Shown here: piece after piece, positions 43,807-55,200 of the stretch | How the letters are laid out: the number at the start of each line of letters is the position of its first letter | How positions within the stretch are numbered: position 1 is the first letter of the stretch | Assembly: GCF_030698125.1 (NCBI RefSeq) | Contig: NZ_JAUYNV010000050.1 | Coordinates: forward strand, 95,157-159,156 | Reading direction: 5' to 3' | Origin: Methyloversatilis sp. | GTDB taxonomy: Bacteria; Pseudomonadota; Gammaproteobacteria; Burkholderiales; Rhodocyclaceae | DNA: 64,000 nucleotides | Program-made: the position numbers and the translations under genes | Notes under the pieces: generated by a model | What the model was told of the DNA's origin: nothing | Databases searched by the model: none | What the model saw: the letters and a program-made list of their open reading frames with translations, nothing else

Positions 43807-44843
43807 ATATCTTCCATTCTTCCCAGCGCGGTACATCGCTGGTCGAGGTGCTGGTTACGCTGGTGCTCGGGCTGGTGGTATCGGCCGGTGCCATCGCCAT
43901 GGTCATGAGCAACCGTGAGGCTTACCGTTCTACCGAAGCGCTGTCGCGCATCCAGGAATCGACCCGCATGGCGTTTGAGCTGATGTCGCGTGACCTGCGT
44001 GCAGTCGGCATCAATTCCTGCAACGGCGGTCGCTCTCGTGTGGTCAATCTGCTGAAAGATCCCGCTACGAAGTTTTGGTCTGACTGGTCTGACACCACTC
44101 GCGGGTTGCGTGGTTTTGACAACACGACGGCCTCGCTTGCTGCGGTGATCGGCACCGGCGAAGGTCAGCGCGTGTCGGGTACTGATCTAGTGGAGGCGAT
44201 TCACGGCGGTACGGCCGCCTTTTCGGTCAGTGCTCACAATGATGGGGCATCGACGATCACGCTCGCCACTCCGCACACGCTGGCCAGCGGAGATCTGGTT
44301 GTGCTGTGCGACTTCGAGAACAGTGCGATTTTTCAGGTCAGTGCGGTTGATGCGTCGACCAATTCGATCGTTCACGATATTGGTGCGGGATCGCCGGGTA
44401 ATTGCTCCAGCGGGCTGGCGTTCCGGACGCCGGTGGCCTGCGATGGCCTTGCGGGCGTGCGCAAGGTGTTTCCGCCGGGCTCGCAGCTCATGCGGCTGCA
44501 GGCGGCCGCCTGGTTCGTCGGCAACAACGGTCGCGGTAGCAACACGAACAGCCCGACTTCGCTGTATCGGGTCAGCGTCAGCAACAACGCCGGCAGTGCG
44601 GAGCAGGAGGCACAGGAAATCGTCGAAGGCGTGCGTGACATGCAGATCACCTATCGCCTGCCCGGCGGCGATTACCTGACGGCTACGAACATCACGGCGC
44701 TCAATCGTTGGAACGAAGTCGTTGCCATCCAGATCGAGCTCGTTATCGATGCACCGGATACCGGTACGGCGACCAATGCGGCGGGCGCCCGGCTTACACG
44801 GCGCATTTCCCACGTTGTGAATTTGAGGAACCGCGTGTCATGA
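43803..44843 (+). CDS. pilW: Minor pilin PilW (cluster 1)
   Basis: The 346-residue prepilin has leader MNIFHSSQRG before TSLVEVLVTLVLGLVVSAG. 'RIQESTRMAFELMSRDLRAVGINSC' is PilW/GspJ-like. It is a large minor pilin that links to PilY1 and PilX at the pilus tip. ATGA overlap with both pilV and pilX keeps the operon coupled. The region around 44050-44420 is less G+C-rich than its neighbours. Confidence 0.88.
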   Translation: MNIFHSSQRGTSLVEVLVTLVLGLVVSAGAIAMVMSNREAYRSTEALSRIQESTRMAFELMSRDLRAVGINSCNGGRSRVVNLLKDPATKFWSDWSDTTRGLRGFDNTTASLAAVIGTGEGQRVSGTDLVEAIHGGTAAFSVSAHNDGASTITLATPHTLASGDLVVLCDFENSAIFQVSAVDASTNSIVHDIGAGSPGNCSSGLAFRTPVACDGLAGVRKVFPPGSQLMRLQAAAWFVGNNGRGSNTNSPTSLYRVSVSNNAGSAEQEAQEIVEGVRDMQITYRLPGGDYLTATNITALNRWNEVVAIQIELVIDAPDTGTATNAAGARLTRRISHVVNLRNRVS

Positions 44844-45463
44844 GTGCACGACATCCTGATCTGCGCTCGCAGCGCGGCGCCACCCTGCTGGTCGCGCTGG
44901 TGATGCTGATCGTCATGACGCTGCTCGGGCTGGCGAGTATTCGCGGCACCAGCATGCAGGAGAAGATGGGTGCGAACATGTACGACCGCAGTCTGGCTTT
45001 CCAGGCGGTCGAATCGGCGCTGCGCGAAGCCGAGGCGAGCATCACTGTCACGACGACAGTCACCAACAGCAACGGTTTGTACTGCCTGCCCGGCGGAACG
45101 CCACCGCTGTGTGCCATTGCCGCCCCGACGCCGCCCAGCGGTGGGGAAGGTGGTGAGGGTGGTTCGGAGAGCACGCCGGTCGCACCTGCCTACACCGAAC
45201 GCTGGAACGATTCCGCGACGCAGTGGAGCCAAGCGACTGCATGGTGGGGGCAAGTCGATTCCGATGCAAAAGTCCGCATGGTGGGTGACGCAAACACCCC
45301 GCCGCAATACATCATCGAATACATGGGTGATTTCGAGGATGGCACGGGCTGCGGTCGCCGCGGCAGCACGGCTTGCCGTGGGCCGCGCTATCGCATCACC
45401 GCGCGCATGCCGCCGGTCGAAGGGCGGCCGAATGTCGCCTTGCAGACCACTTACCGCCCATAG
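44840..45463 (+). CDS. pilX: Minor pilin PilX (cluster 1)
   Basis: The 207-residue prepilin starts MSARHPDLRSQRG-ATLLVALVMLIVMTLLGLASIRGTSMQEKM. As in other PilX/GspK proteins the mature N-terminus lacks Glu5, consistent with a tip position. 'YDRSLAFQAVESALREAE' is diagnostic. A Gly/Glu/Ser-rich linker occurs at ~residue 95-115. It overlaps pilW by four bases and is followed 21 bases later by pilY1. Confidence 0.87.
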   Translation: MSARHPDLRSQRGATLLVALVMLIVMTLLGLASIRGTSMQEKMGANMYDRSLAFQAVESALREAEASITVTTTVTNSNGLYCLPGGTPPLCAIAAPTPPSGGEGGEGGSESTPVAPAYTERWNDSATQWSQATAWWGQVDSDAKVRMVGDANTPPQYIIEYMGDFEDGTGCGRRGSTACRGPRYRITARMPPVEGRPNVALQTTYRP

Positions 45464-45484
45464 AATGAACCGGGAGTTCCGATC

Positions 45485-48400
45485 ATGAATGCTGTTCGTT
45501 CTTTCGCCACTGCCGGCCTGCGTGCTGCATGCGCAAGCGTGGTCGGGGTCTGGCTGGCGTGTGCGCCCGCGCAGGCACAGGTGCCCATTTCCGACAATCC
45601 GCTGATCCTGAACGTGACGGCGGCGCCCAATGTGCTGATGATTCTCGACAATTCCGGTTCGATGCTGTGGGAGGCCTTGCCCGACAGTTTCGTCAGTCTG
45701 TGGGATTTCGAATATTCGATCCGTGCGGGTACCGCAAACAGCAGTGCCTACGTGCCCGATTATGATGACGCCAATATCCTGAACGTGGCGATGCGCACCA
45801 GCCAGCTCAACCGGGTCTATTACAACCCGGCGGTGACCTACCGTCGCTGGACCGGGCCGGAGGGCACGCAGCGTGATGCGTCCAGCCCAACGAATGCCAA
45901 ATACACGCCTTCCGATACTTCTGGCATCGATCTCACGGCGCAGCAGTCAGGCCGCTTCCGCTGGGCCACCAATACAACGGCGACAACGTTTTCGTTCAGT
46001 ACCGCCAACGTGCCGCGCAGCCCGTCGGCGCCTTGCACCCAGTTTGACGAGGACGCCAGCGCGGTGGATACGCGAAATTGCGTGAAAACCTTCTGGCCGA
46101 TGACCTGGTTTGTCTACAAGGGCACCGGATCGGATCTGGAACGCATCAACTACTACCGCTACCAGATCCGCGGTGACGACGCCGACCGCGTCGATCTCGC
46201 CGATGGCTCGACGACGGCGGTGACGAGCTTCAACTGGGCCGGTGGTGTGACCCGCACCATCGCCGAGGAAAAGCAGAACTTTGCCAACTGGTTCACCTAC
46301 AGCCGCAGTCGTCGTGATGCGGCGAAAAACGGGGTGAGTGCAGCGTTTTCGACGCTGGGAGAAAACTACCGTATCGGGTACAGACCGCTGAACGGCACCA
46401 CGGGTCAGATGGACATTCCGCTGACCGGCGGCTTCGCCGGCACCAACCGCGAAACCTGGTTCACGAACATGTTTGCTTCAAGCGGCACGGGTACCACACC
46501 GCTGCGCGTGGCGCTTGCCCGCGCCGGTGAGTACTACCGGACGACCACCGGTGAAAACGATCCGTGGGGCCCGGCCGAACCGGACGGCCTGCTCAGTTGC
46601 CGCCAGAGCTTCACCATCCTGACCACGGACGGCTACTACAACGATTCAAACACCGGTCTGAACAACGTCAACGCTTCGATCGGCAACGCCGACGGAACGG
46701 AAGGGGCGCCATACGCGGACACCTACTCGCGAACGCTGGCCGACGTGGCGATGTACTACTACAAGAACGATCTGCGCAGCGACATCGCCAACCGCGTACC
46801 CACCACGGATGCCGACCCGGCGGACTGGCAGCACATGGTCACCTTCGGCGTGGCGCTGGGTCTGCAGGGCTCGCTGAATCCGGATACCGATCTGCCGCGG
46901 CTCGCATCGGGCGAGTTGTCGTGGCCGAGCACCTCTACCGACAGCGGCAAGCTGGACGATCTGTGGCATGCAACGGTGAACGGTCGCGGCAAGTTCGTCA
47001 GTGCCGCGACACCGGAAGAATTCGCGAATGGTCTGAAGGGCGCTCTGGATACCATCGTGCAGCGCACGGCGTCGTCGTCCAATCTCGGCGTGTCATCGAC
47101 CGAACTGCGCGAAGGCAGCAAGGTATTCCAGGCGCGCTTCACCAGCGAGGTCTGGACCGGCGACCTGTGGGCCTACACGGTGACCTCCGGCGGCCTGGGC
47201 ACGACGCCACAGTGGAAGGCCTCGGAACAGCTGCCTGCAGCGGCCAGCCGCAATATCTACACCCGCAACGCGTCCCTGGGTGTCAGCTTCCTGTGGGACA
47301 ACCTCAGCGACACCCAGAAGGCACAACTGGGCGACGACAGCACCGTGCTCGATTACCTGCGCGGCGTACGTACCCAGGAAGTCGATCAGGGCGGGCCGTT
47401 CCGCAACCGCCTGTCGGTGCTCGGTGACATCGTGCATTCGTCGCCGGTGTTCGTTGCCGCACCGGACAACTTGTCCTATGAGCGTTTCACGTGGGAAGGT
47501 GCGTCGACCTACCAGGCATTCCGCCAGAGCCTGATCGCTGATTCCACGGTGGAACCGCCTGTCACTGCGCGTACGGCGATGGTATACGTCAGCGCGAACG
47601 ACGGCATGCTGCATGCGTTCGACGCGACGAGCGGCATCGAACGCTTCGCCTACGTGCCGAGCGCCGCGCTGCCCGCGATGAAGACGCTGACTTCGCCCAA
47701 TTACACGCATCGTTTCATCGTCGACGGTTTCCTGCGCGCCGGTGATGTCTATCAAAGTGGCGAGGGCGGTACCGGGCAGTGGCGCAGCGTGCTGGTCGGC
47801 ACACAAGGTCGGGGCGGTCGTCAGGTCTTTGCGCTCGACATCACTGATCCGGCCACCTTCGACACCAGCCGCATCCTGTGGGAATTCACCGATCCGGATC
47901 TCGGCCAGTTCATCGGCAATCCGGTGCTGACCCGGCTCAACAATGACCGTTGGGCGGTGCTGATCGGCAACGGCTACAACAGCGACCAGAACCGCGGCTT
48001 CCTGTTCGTGATCGATGCAGTGACCGGTGCGCTGATCCGCAAGATCGATACCGGCGATTGCGTGTCGACCGACAGTCCCTGCCTCAGCAATGGTCTGGCC
48101 GACATCACGCAATGGGACAACGATGGCAACGGCACGACGGATTACGCCTACGCGGGGGATCTGCGCGGCAACGTGTGGCGCTTCGACCTGTCGTCGGCCA
48201 CAGCGAGCGCGTGGAAAGTTGCCTTCGGTACGCCCGAGGCGCCGATGCCGCTCTATCGTGCACTGGATGCATTGGGCGAACCGCAAGCCATCACGTCGAA
48301 CATCGAAGTGCTGCTGAATCCGGCTGACGGTGTGCGCTGGATCAGCTTCGGTACCGGCCGCTTCCTGGCCGGCACCGATCGCGCCGATACCTCCACTCAA

Positions 48401-49129
48401 ACCTGGTATGGCCTGTACGACAACTATGCGGATGGCACGCTGACCTCGCCGGTGACCGGCCGCAGCAACTTCGCGCAGCGTGTCGTATTGTTTGAAACCG
48501 CGCTCTTCACGCCCGAGACGACGGACGTCAATCCCAATCGCGTGCGGGTCATTTCGGCGCCCGGGGACACGTCGGGTGGTGCGGCCATGACCGATGCCGA
48601 CGGCAATTACGTCAAGCAGGGCTGGTACCTTGACCTGCTGCCGCCGACCGGCACCCAGCAGGGCGAGCGGATGTTCTATGGCGTGCAGGCCTTCAGTACC
48701 GCCTTGTTCGCCACCACCGCCATTCCGGCCGACGACCCCTGCAGCCCGGGGGGCAACGGCTGGCTGCTGACGCTCGATCCCTACACCGGCGGCCGGCTGC
48801 AGGATAATGTTTTCATCAACCGCGAACCGGTCACCGTCAGCGTCGAGGGACAGCCGTCGGTCAATTACAACGTCAGCGGTGTCGGACTGCTTTCCATCCC
48901 GTCGCGACCCATCCTGGTGCGCAACGACGCGCCGGTCGGCGATGGTTCGGTCAGCGGTGGCGGCAGCACCGGTGGCACCGGTGGGCAGCCGCTCGGATCG
49001 CCCTGCACGACACTCAGCGGTCAGGCCGGCGTGCTGATCGGTCTGGCCAACGGCGAAACGGTGTGCGAAAGCCTCAACCTGCCGGACATCTTCGGCCGGC
49101 TGTCGTGGCGCGAACTGATCAATGACTGA
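45485..49129 (+). CDS. pilY1: Type IV pilus tip adhesin PilY1 (cluster 1)
   Basis: The 1214-residue protein has a signal peptide ending AQA (~residue 32), an N-terminal von Willebrand A-like part with MIDAS motif DNSGS at ~55-59, and a C-terminal quinoprotein-like propeller ('[13 protein letters not shown]', '[15 protein letters not shown]', '[12 protein letters not shown]'). A calcium-loop DNDGNGTTD lies near residue 877, followed by '[13 protein letters not shown]'. PilY1 sits at the pilus tip and works in adhesion, retraction control and surface sensing. Its last 8 bases overlap the upstream extension of the pilE frame. Confidence 0.92.
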   Translation: MNAVRSFATAGLRAACASVVGVWLACAPAQAQVPISDNPLILNVTAAPNVLMILDNSGSMLWEALPDSFVSLWDFEYSIRAGTANSSAYVPDYDDANILNVAMRTSQLNRVYYNPAVTYRRWTGPEGTQRDASSPTNAKYTPSDTSGIDLTAQQSGRFRWATNTTATTFSFSTANVPRSPSAPCTQFDEDASAVDTRNCVKTFWPMTWFVYKGTGSDLERINYYRYQIRGDDADRVDLADGSTTAVTSFNWAGGVTRTIAEEKQNFANWFTYSRSRRDAAKNGVSAAFSTLGENYRIGYRPLNGTTGQMDIPLTGGFAGTNRETWFTNMFASSGTGTTPLRVALARAGEYYRTTTGENDPWGPAEPDGLLSCRQSFTILTTDGYYNDSNTGLNNVNASIGNADGTEGAPYADTYSRTLADVAMYYYKNDLRSDIANRVPTTDADPADWQHMVTFGVALGLQGSLNPDTDLPRLASGELSWPSTSTDSGKLDDLWHATVNGRGKFVSAATPEEFANGLKGALDTIVQRTASSSNLGVSSTELREGSKVFQARFTSEVWTGDLWAYTVTSGGLGTTPQWKASEQLPAAASRNIYTRNASLGVSFLWDNLSDTQKAQLGDDSTVLDYLRGVRTQEVDQGGPFRNRLSVLGDIVHSSPVFVAAPDNLSYERFTWEGASTYQAFRQSLIADSTVEPPVTARTAMVYVSANDGMLHAFDATSGIERFAYVPSAALPAMKTLTSPNYTHRFIVDGFLRAGDVYQSGEGGTGQWRSVLVGTQGRGGRQVFALDITDPATFDTSRILWEFTDPDLGQFIGNPVLTRLNNDRWAVLIGNGYNSDQNRGFLFVIDAVTGALIRKIDTGDCVSTDSPCLSNGLADITQWDNDGNGTTDYAYAGDLRGNVWRFDLSSATASAWKVAFGTPEAPMPLYRALDALGEPQAITSNIEVLLNPADGVRWISFGTGRFLAGTDRADTSTQTWYGLYDNYADGTLTSPVTGRSNFAQRVVLFETALFTPETTDVNPNRVRVISAPGDTSGGAAMTDADGNYVKQGWYLDLLPPTGTQQGERMFYGVQAFSTALFATTAIPADDPCSPGGNGWLLTLDPYTGGRLQDNVFINREPVTVSVEGQPSVNYNVSGVGLLSIPSRPILVRNDAPVGDGSVSGGGSTGGTGGQPLGSPCTTLSGQAGVLIGLANGETVCESLNLPDIFGRLSWRELIND

Positions 49130-49151
49130 TACCGGGACCTGCAACGTGCGC

Positions 49152-49589
49152 ATGAACATCCACCCCAGCCTCCAGCGAGGCTTCACGCTGATCGAACTGA
49201 TGATCGTCGTGGCGATCATCGGCATTCTGGCGGCCATCGTGTATCCGAACTACACGCAGTACGTCATCGACAGTCGGCGCGCGACGGCGGCGGCCTGCCT
49301 GTCGGAGCAGGCCCAGATGCTGGAGCGTCAATACACCACCGCGCTTACCTATGTCGGCGCGACCCTGCCGAACACTCAGCAGTGCCGGACCGATCTGACC
49401 GGCTTCTACACCTTCCCGGCCCCGACGCTTGCAGCCCGCACCTATACGATCACGGCCGTCCCGCAGTCCGGCCAGTCATCCAACGATTCCAAGTGCGGCT
49501 GCACGCTCAGCCTGAACCAGACCGGCGCGAAAGCCGCCACCGGCACGGGTGACACGTGCGCAACGCGGGCTGCGGGCTGCTGGCGCTGA
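49152..49589 (+). CDS. pilE: Minor pilin PilE-like (type IVa pilin fold)
   Basis: The ATG at 49152 gives a 145-residue prepilin [38 protein letters not shown], the standard type IVa N-terminus; an in-frame start at 49122 inside pilY1 would give an unusually long leader. Paired cysteines near the end ([11 protein letters not shown]) could form the disulfide loop. PilE-type genes commonly end minor-pilin operons. Only one lies here for the two clusters. Confidence 0.86.
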   Translation: MNIHPSLQRGFTLIELMIVVAIIGILAAIVYPNYTQYVIDSRRATAAACLSEQAQMLERQYTTALTYVGATLPNTQQCRTDLTGFYTFPAPTLAARTYTITAVPQSGQSSNDSKCGCTLSLNQTGAKAATGTGDTCATRAAGCWR

Positions 49590-49683
49590 CCCGACACACA
49601 AGTTTGCGCCACCCCGCCCGGGGCGCACTCAAGCTTCAAGGCCTGTGGCCGTAACAGAGGGATCGCCTTCCCTTTGTCCGCCG

Positions 49684-50307
49684 ATGTTTCGCCGTTCGCC
49701 CGCCTCGGGCTTCACGCTGATAGAACTGATGATCACCATTGCCATCCTGGCGGTGGTGACCACGTTCGCCGTGCCGTCCTTCCAGAGTCTGGTCGTGATG
49801 AACCGCCTGACTGCCGAAACCAATGAATTCATCGCCGGCATGAACAGCGCGCGTGCGGAAGCCATTCGTGGCAACGCGCGCAGCGTGCTGTGCCGGGCGG
49901 CGGTGACGGCGGGGCAGATCGATGCCGCAGGCGGCTGCGTCACCGATACCGACGGCAACTGGGCGGGCTGGATGGTGTTCATCGACGCCGACGGCAGTGG
50001 CGCCTACAACCCGAATGCCACCACCAACCCGGTCGAGGTCGTGGTGCGTACCCATGTGTTCGCGGGTGACCAGGTCAGGGTGCTGGCCAGCCCGGCGCTC
50101 GCGGGCAGCGGCAACCGCGTGGTCTACCGGCCCGATGGCCTGGCCCGTGCACCGGGGCAAACGATGCTGCAGTCAGGCACCCTGCGTCTGTGCACGATCA
50201 TCGACGGCATGACCAGCAATGCGCGCGACGTCCGCCTGGGTGGCGGCAGTCGCATCGGAGTGGCGCGCAGCACATCGGCCAGCTGCGCGGCACCGGGAGA
50301 TACCTGA
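49684..50307 (+). CDS. fimT: Minor pilin FimT/GspH-like (cluster 2)
   Basis: The 207-residue prepilin has a short leader MFRRSPASG before [25 protein letters not shown]. 'MNRLTAETNEFIAGMNSARAEAIRG' parallels the cluster 1 protein closely, so the two are paralogues. It starts 94 bases after pilE; the frame is open upstream, but the ATG at 49684 is the first that gives a proper leader. It overlaps pilV of cluster 2 by one base. Confidence 0.86.
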   Translation: MFRRSPASGFTLIELMITIAILAVVTTFAVPSFQSLVVMNRLTAETNEFIAGMNSARAEAIRGNARSVLCRAAVTAGQIDAAGGCVTDTDGNWAGWMVFIDADGSGAYNPNATTNPVEVVVRTHVFAGDQVRVLASPALAGSGNRVVYRPDGLARAPGQTMLQSGTLRLCTIIDGMTSNARDVRLGGGSRIGVARSTSASCAAPGDT

Positions 50308-50747
50308 TGAAGGCGCAGGCGGGGGTTTCGCTGATCGAAGTGGCGGTTGCGCTGTTCGTGCTGTCGGTCGGCATGCTCGGCATGGCAGCGCTGCAGATGG
50401 CGTCGCTGCGTTCCAACCAGAGTTCCTACGAACGCAGCGCCGCCGTGCTCGGCGCCTACACGATGATCGACCGGCTGCGTGCCGACGTGGCTGCCGCGCG
50501 CGCAGGCAGCTACAACCTCGCGCTGGCCAACGGCGCCTGCACGCCGCCGGCCGCCGGCACGTTTGCCGAAACGCAACTGGCCAACTGGGTCGCCGATCTG
50601 CAGGTGAGCATGGGCAGTTCCGCCTGCGGCGGCGTGACCTGTACCGGCGGCGCAACCGGCAGCTGCATGATCACCGTGCGCTGGGACGACAGCCGCGCCC
50701 GCGGCGGCTCCGCCAACCAGATGTTCCGGATCGAGGCGCGTCTGTGA
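50307..50747 (+). CDS. pilV: Minor pilin PilV (cluster 2)
   Basis: The 146-residue prepilin has the very short leader MKAQAG before VSLIEVAVALFVLSVGMLGMAALQ. It mirrors PilV of cluster 1, including a C-terminal 'GVTCTGG...CMITVRWDDSRA' segment. It overlaps its neighbours on both sides by one base (TGATG). Confidence 0.87.
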   Translation: MKAQAGVSLIEVAVALFVLSVGMLGMAALQMASLRSNQSSYERSAAVLGAYTMIDRLRADVAAARAGSYNLALANGACTPPAAGTFAETQLANWVADLQVSMGSSACGGVTCTGGATGSCMITVRWDDSRARGGSANQMFRIEARL

Positions 50748-51739
50748 TGCGAGCGCACGCACAGCAGGGCCGCACGCTGATCGAGTTGATGATTGCGCTC
50801 GCCATCGGGCTGTTCATCACGGGGACTGCGATCGGGCTCGTGTTGTCGAACCGGCAGACCTACAACGTGACCGAAGGGCTGTCGCGCATCCAGGAGGCCG
50901 CCCGTACCGGCTTCGAACTGCTGGCGCGCGACATCCGTGACGCCGGCCTGAACTCCTGCGGCGGCGCATTGCAGTTCGTCAACGTGCTGAACAATCCTGC
51001 TTCGCTGTGGTGGACACAGTGGAACGGCGGTCTGCGCGGTTACGGCGGCAGCGAAGCCTTTGCCGGTGCGCCGTTCGGCAGCGCCGCCGGTCAGCGCGTG
51101 GCCGGCACGTCGGCGCTGCAGGTCATGCGCACCGGCAGCCAGCCGCAGACCGTGTCGGCGCACGATGCCGCGACGCAGATGCTCACCTTCAGCCCGGCCA
51201 ACCGGGCGCTCGCCACCGGCGATCTGGCCATCGTGTGCAACTTCAGCCAGGCCTCCCTGTTCCAGGTGACCGACGCCAATGGCACGCAGGTCGAACACAG
51301 TAATGCGGGCTCGCCGGGAAACTGCACGCGCGGGCTGGGTTTTGCCGACCCGCCCGACTGCAGCGCCAACGGTCAGACCTATCGCTTCGAGGCCAACGCA
51401 GTCGCGATGCGCCTGGAGTCACTCGCCTGGTACGTCGGCAACAACGGACGTACCACGACTACATCGCGCTCGCTGTACCGCGTGGCGCCGCAGAACAACG
51501 CCGGCACGCTGTCGCTGGTGGCCGAAGAGGTGATCGACGGTGTGGTTGACCTGCAGGCCGACTATCTGGTCGAGGGCGCCACCGCCTGGGTCGCCGCGAC
51601 CGCGGTGACTGACTGGAACGCCGTGATCGGCGTGCGCCTGCGGCTGATCATCGACGAACCTGACCGCCCCTCGACCGCGGCTGACCGCGTGCGACGCACG
51701 ATGACCCATGTGGTCACGCTCAGGAACCGGATGTCATGA
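50747..51739 (+). CDS. pilW: Minor pilin PilW (cluster 2)
   Basis: The 330-residue prepilin begins MRAHAQQG-RTLIELMIALAIGLFITGTAIG. 'SRIQEAARTGFELLARDIRDAGLNSC' and 'NNGRTTTTSRSLYRV' match the cluster 1 PilW in order. It overlaps pilV by one base and pilX by four, so the operon is tightly packed. Confidence 0.87.
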   Translation: MRAHAQQGRTLIELMIALAIGLFITGTAIGLVLSNRQTYNVTEGLSRIQEAARTGFELLARDIRDAGLNSCGGALQFVNVLNNPASLWWTQWNGGLRGYGGSEAFAGAPFGSAAGQRVAGTSALQVMRTGSQPQTVSAHDAATQMLTFSPANRALATGDLAIVCNFSQASLFQVTDANGTQVEHSNAGSPGNCTRGLGFADPPDCSANGQTYRFEANAVAMRLESLAWYVGNNGRTTTTSRSLYRVAPQNNAGTLSLVAEEVIDGVVDLQADYLVEGATAWVAATAVTDWNAVIGVRLRLIIDEPDRPSTAADRVRRTMTHVVTLRNRMS

Positions 51740-52275
51740 ACGGGATGCTGCCCGCCCGGCAACGCGGCGTGACGCTGGTCGTCGCGTTGATGCTGCTGCT
51801 CGCCGTGACCTTGCTGGGCCTGGCCAGCATGCGCGGCACCGGCATGCAGGAGCGCATGAGTGCGAATCTGTACGACCGGGCGATCGCCTTCCAGGCGGCT
51901 GAATCGTCGCTGCGCGAAGCGGAAACCCTGTTGGCGAGCGGCGCTGCAGGACCGTTCGACGGCACCGTCAATGGCTTGTACGCCAAGCCGACACCGGGCG
52001 CGAATTCATTCCTGAACCGCTGGGAGGATCCGGCCGCCGTGTGGGCGTCTGCGACGGTGTGGTGGGAAGCAGCCGATGCCGATACGCGTGCCAAGGCGGC
52101 CGGCGTTCCGCAGTACCTCATCGAAGACCTCGGCCTCTGGCCGTCCACGCCGGATTGCGATACGGTCACGACGATCGCATCCGACTGCCTCAAACCGCGC
52201 TTCCGCATCACGGCCCGCAGCGCGCCGGTCGCTGGCCGGCCCGCCGTGCTGCTGCAGACCACGTACAGACCATGA
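51736..52275 (+). CDS. pilX: Minor pilin PilX (cluster 2)
   Basis: The 179-residue prepilin begins MNGMLPARQRG-VTLVVALMLLLAVTLLGLASMRGTGMQERM and again lacks Glu5. 'YDRAIAFQAAESSLREAE' is shared with cluster 1 PilX. It is shorter because the Gly/Glu-rich linker is missing. Its stop overlaps the pilY1 start by four bases (ATGA). Confidence 0.87.
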   Translation: MNGMLPARQRGVTLVVALMLLLAVTLLGLASMRGTGMQERMSANLYDRAIAFQAAESSLREAETLLASGAAGPFDGTVNGLYAKPTPGANSFLNRWEDPAAVWASATVWWEAADADTRAKAAGVPQYLIEDLGLWPSTPDCDTVTTIASDCLKPRFRITARSAPVAGRPAVLLQTTYRP

Positions 52276-55200
52276 TCACCATGCATCGTATGCTCGCCGG
52301 CCTGCTGGTCGCCGCAGCGCAGTTCGCCACACTCCTGGCAAGCACGCCGGCCCGCGCCGTGGTCGACATCGCCGACGCACCGCTGGTGGTCGGCAGCGCG
52401 GTTGCGCCCAACCTCATGTTCCTGCTCGACGACTCGGGCTCGATGCAGTGGGAGGTGATGCCGGACGAAAACCTCTACTTTTCCATCTACCTGTTTCCGT
52501 TTCCGGCCTCCGTCTATGGCGGTCTTTCGTACACAGCACAGATTCCGACTTTCGACGACAACAATATCCACAATTTCTTCGGCCGCTCGCCCGACAACAA
52601 CGCAGTGTTCTACAACCCGCAGACGGACTATCGTCCGTGGCTGCGCCATACCGGCGTGTCATTCGGCAATGTCGATCCCGCCGCGGCGCCCTACAATCCG
52701 GCCCATGCGACTCGTGGCACGCTGAATCTGACGGCCGAGCAGACGCGGTCGGCCTTCTGGTTCCGCAATACCACCAATACCAATCAGAATTCCGCCTCCT
52801 ATGCCTGCGGGCCGCCGTGCAACCAGACGTTCCGGCCGATCACCTTCTACATCTATCGCGGCAATGGCTCGCGCGTCTCGGCGGCCAACTACACCAAGTA
52901 CCAGATACGCGGCACGCGGGCCTACCGGCGCGACCCGGTGACTGCCGGCGAGGTCGAAATCACGTCCTTCACCTGGCCCGATGGCACGACGCGCACGGTG
53001 GCGGAGGAGACGCAGAACTTCGCCAACTGGTTTTCCTACTACCGCAGCCGCATCCTGACCGCCCGTGCCGGCGCGTCGATCGCGTTCGGCCAGTTGGGCG
53101 AGAACTTCCGCGTGGGCTTTCGCACGATCAACGGTTCGGGCGAATTCCTGATCCCGACCAACGGTGGTTTCACCGGCAGCAATCGCGAAACGTGGTTCCA
53201 GCGGCTGCTCGAAACCAACATCGACCCGGCCGGCACACCGCTGCGTACCGCGCTGAACTGGGCCGGAAATTATTACGAAACCAGGACCGGCGACGATGAC
53301 CCCTGGCGCCAGACCGGTTACGCCAACCCGCTGACCTGCCGGCAGTCGTTCACCATTCTGACCACCGATGGCTACTGGAGCGATGCCTTCGCACAGAATG
53401 CGATCGGCAACTCCGATGGTACCGAAGCGCGTCCCTATCGCGACACGCACAGCAATACGCTGGCCGATGTGGCGATGCACTACTACAAGCGCGATCTGCG
53501 TACCGGCATCGCCAACAACGTGCCGACGAGTGCCCGCGACAGTGCCAACTGGCAGCACATGGTGACCTTCGGCCTGTCACTGGGCGTCAGCGGCACGCTG
53601 GACCCGGCGACCGACCTGCCGGCGCTTACCGCCGGCACCAAGAGCTGGCCCGATCCGGCCAACAGCTCGCCGGCCAAGCTCGACGACCTGTGGCATGCCA
53701 CGATCAACGGGCGCGGTGCGTTCGTGAATGCGGCCGATCCGCAGCAATTCACCGATGGCCTGTCGGCGGTGCTGACCGACATCAGCGAACGGGTGGCTTC
53801 GACCGGCAATGTCACCGCCACCAGCACCTCGCTGACCAGCAATACGCTGCTGTTCCAGTCGCGCTTCGTCGGTGGCAGCTGGACCGGCGATCTCGTTGCC
53901 ACGCGCATCAATACCGATGGCACGCTCGCGACAACGCCGTCGTGGAAGGCGTCGGAACATATCCCTGCAGCGGCCAGCCGCAGCATATTCACCTGGTCGG
54001 GTACCGCGGGCATCACTTTCCAGTGGGCCAATCTGAGCGCGGCCCAGCGCACCGCAATCGGTACGTCCGCCACGCTGGACTACCTGCGCGGGGCCACCAC
54101 CGCCGAGGCGCGCAATGGCGGCACCTTGCGCAACCGCACCAGCGTGCTGGGTGACATCGTCAATTCGCTGCCGGCCTATGTGGGTGCGGTCACCGACCTG
54201 CGGCTGGAACGCTTCAGCTGGACCGGCGCAGGCACCTATCAGGCGCATCGCACGGCGGTGGCCAGCCGGCGCGAAATGGTTTATGTCGCGGCCAATGACG
54301 GCATGCTGCATGCCTTCGATGCGCGCACCGGGGAAGAGCGTTTTGCCTACATACCGACCGGTGCCTTCAGCACGATGAAGTTGCTGGCCAATCCGGAGTA
54401 CGTCCACAAGTTCATGAATGACGGCTCACCGGTCGTGGCCGAGGTCTATTTCTCCGGTGCCTGGCGTACCGTGCTCATCGGCACGCAGGGCCGCGGCGGC
54501 AAGACGGTCTATGCGCTGGACGTGACGAACCCCGACAGTTTCGGGGCGAACAAGGTGCTGTGGGAATACACCCACGCCGATCTCGGCCAGACCGTCGGCA
54601 ACCCGGTCATTGCGCGCATGAATGACGGCAACTGGGCGGTGGTGATCGGCAATGGCTACAACAGCACCAACGCGCGTGCCGTGCTGCTGGTGCTCGACAT
54701 CGCCAACGGCGCACTGGTGCAGCGCATCGACACCCTGCAGGGTTCAAGCACCTCGCCCAACGGCCTGGCGGCGGCCGAAGGCGTCGATGTCGACCGCGAC
54801 GGCGATTTCGACTACTTCTACGCGGGCGACCTGCTGGGCAATCTGTGGAAGTTCGACGTGAGCAACAGTAATCCGGCGCAGTGGCGCAGCGGCTACGGTA
54901 CCGATGCCGCGCCGCAGCCGCTGTTCACGGCGCGCAGTTCGACCAATGCTGTGCAGCCGATCACCGGCGGCGTCAGCATCGGCTTCAATCCGGCCGATCG
55001 AAAATTGTGGATCTACTTCGGCACCGGACGCTACCTGGCGACGTCGGACCCCGGCAGTATGGCCACGCAGACCTGGTACGGCGTAAACGACACCGGTAGC
55101 CGGATCGGCAGTCGCAGCAATCTGGCCCAGCGCGTCATCCTTCAGGAGGGCTCGACCGCGCAGGGCGACAATTACCGCGTGATTTCCAGGCCGGGTGACA

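Noticed and set aside
47093..49237. 714-codon open frame antisense to pilY1
   Set aside because: Composition is typical of a codon-shadow; pilY1 motifs on the plus strand explain the region.
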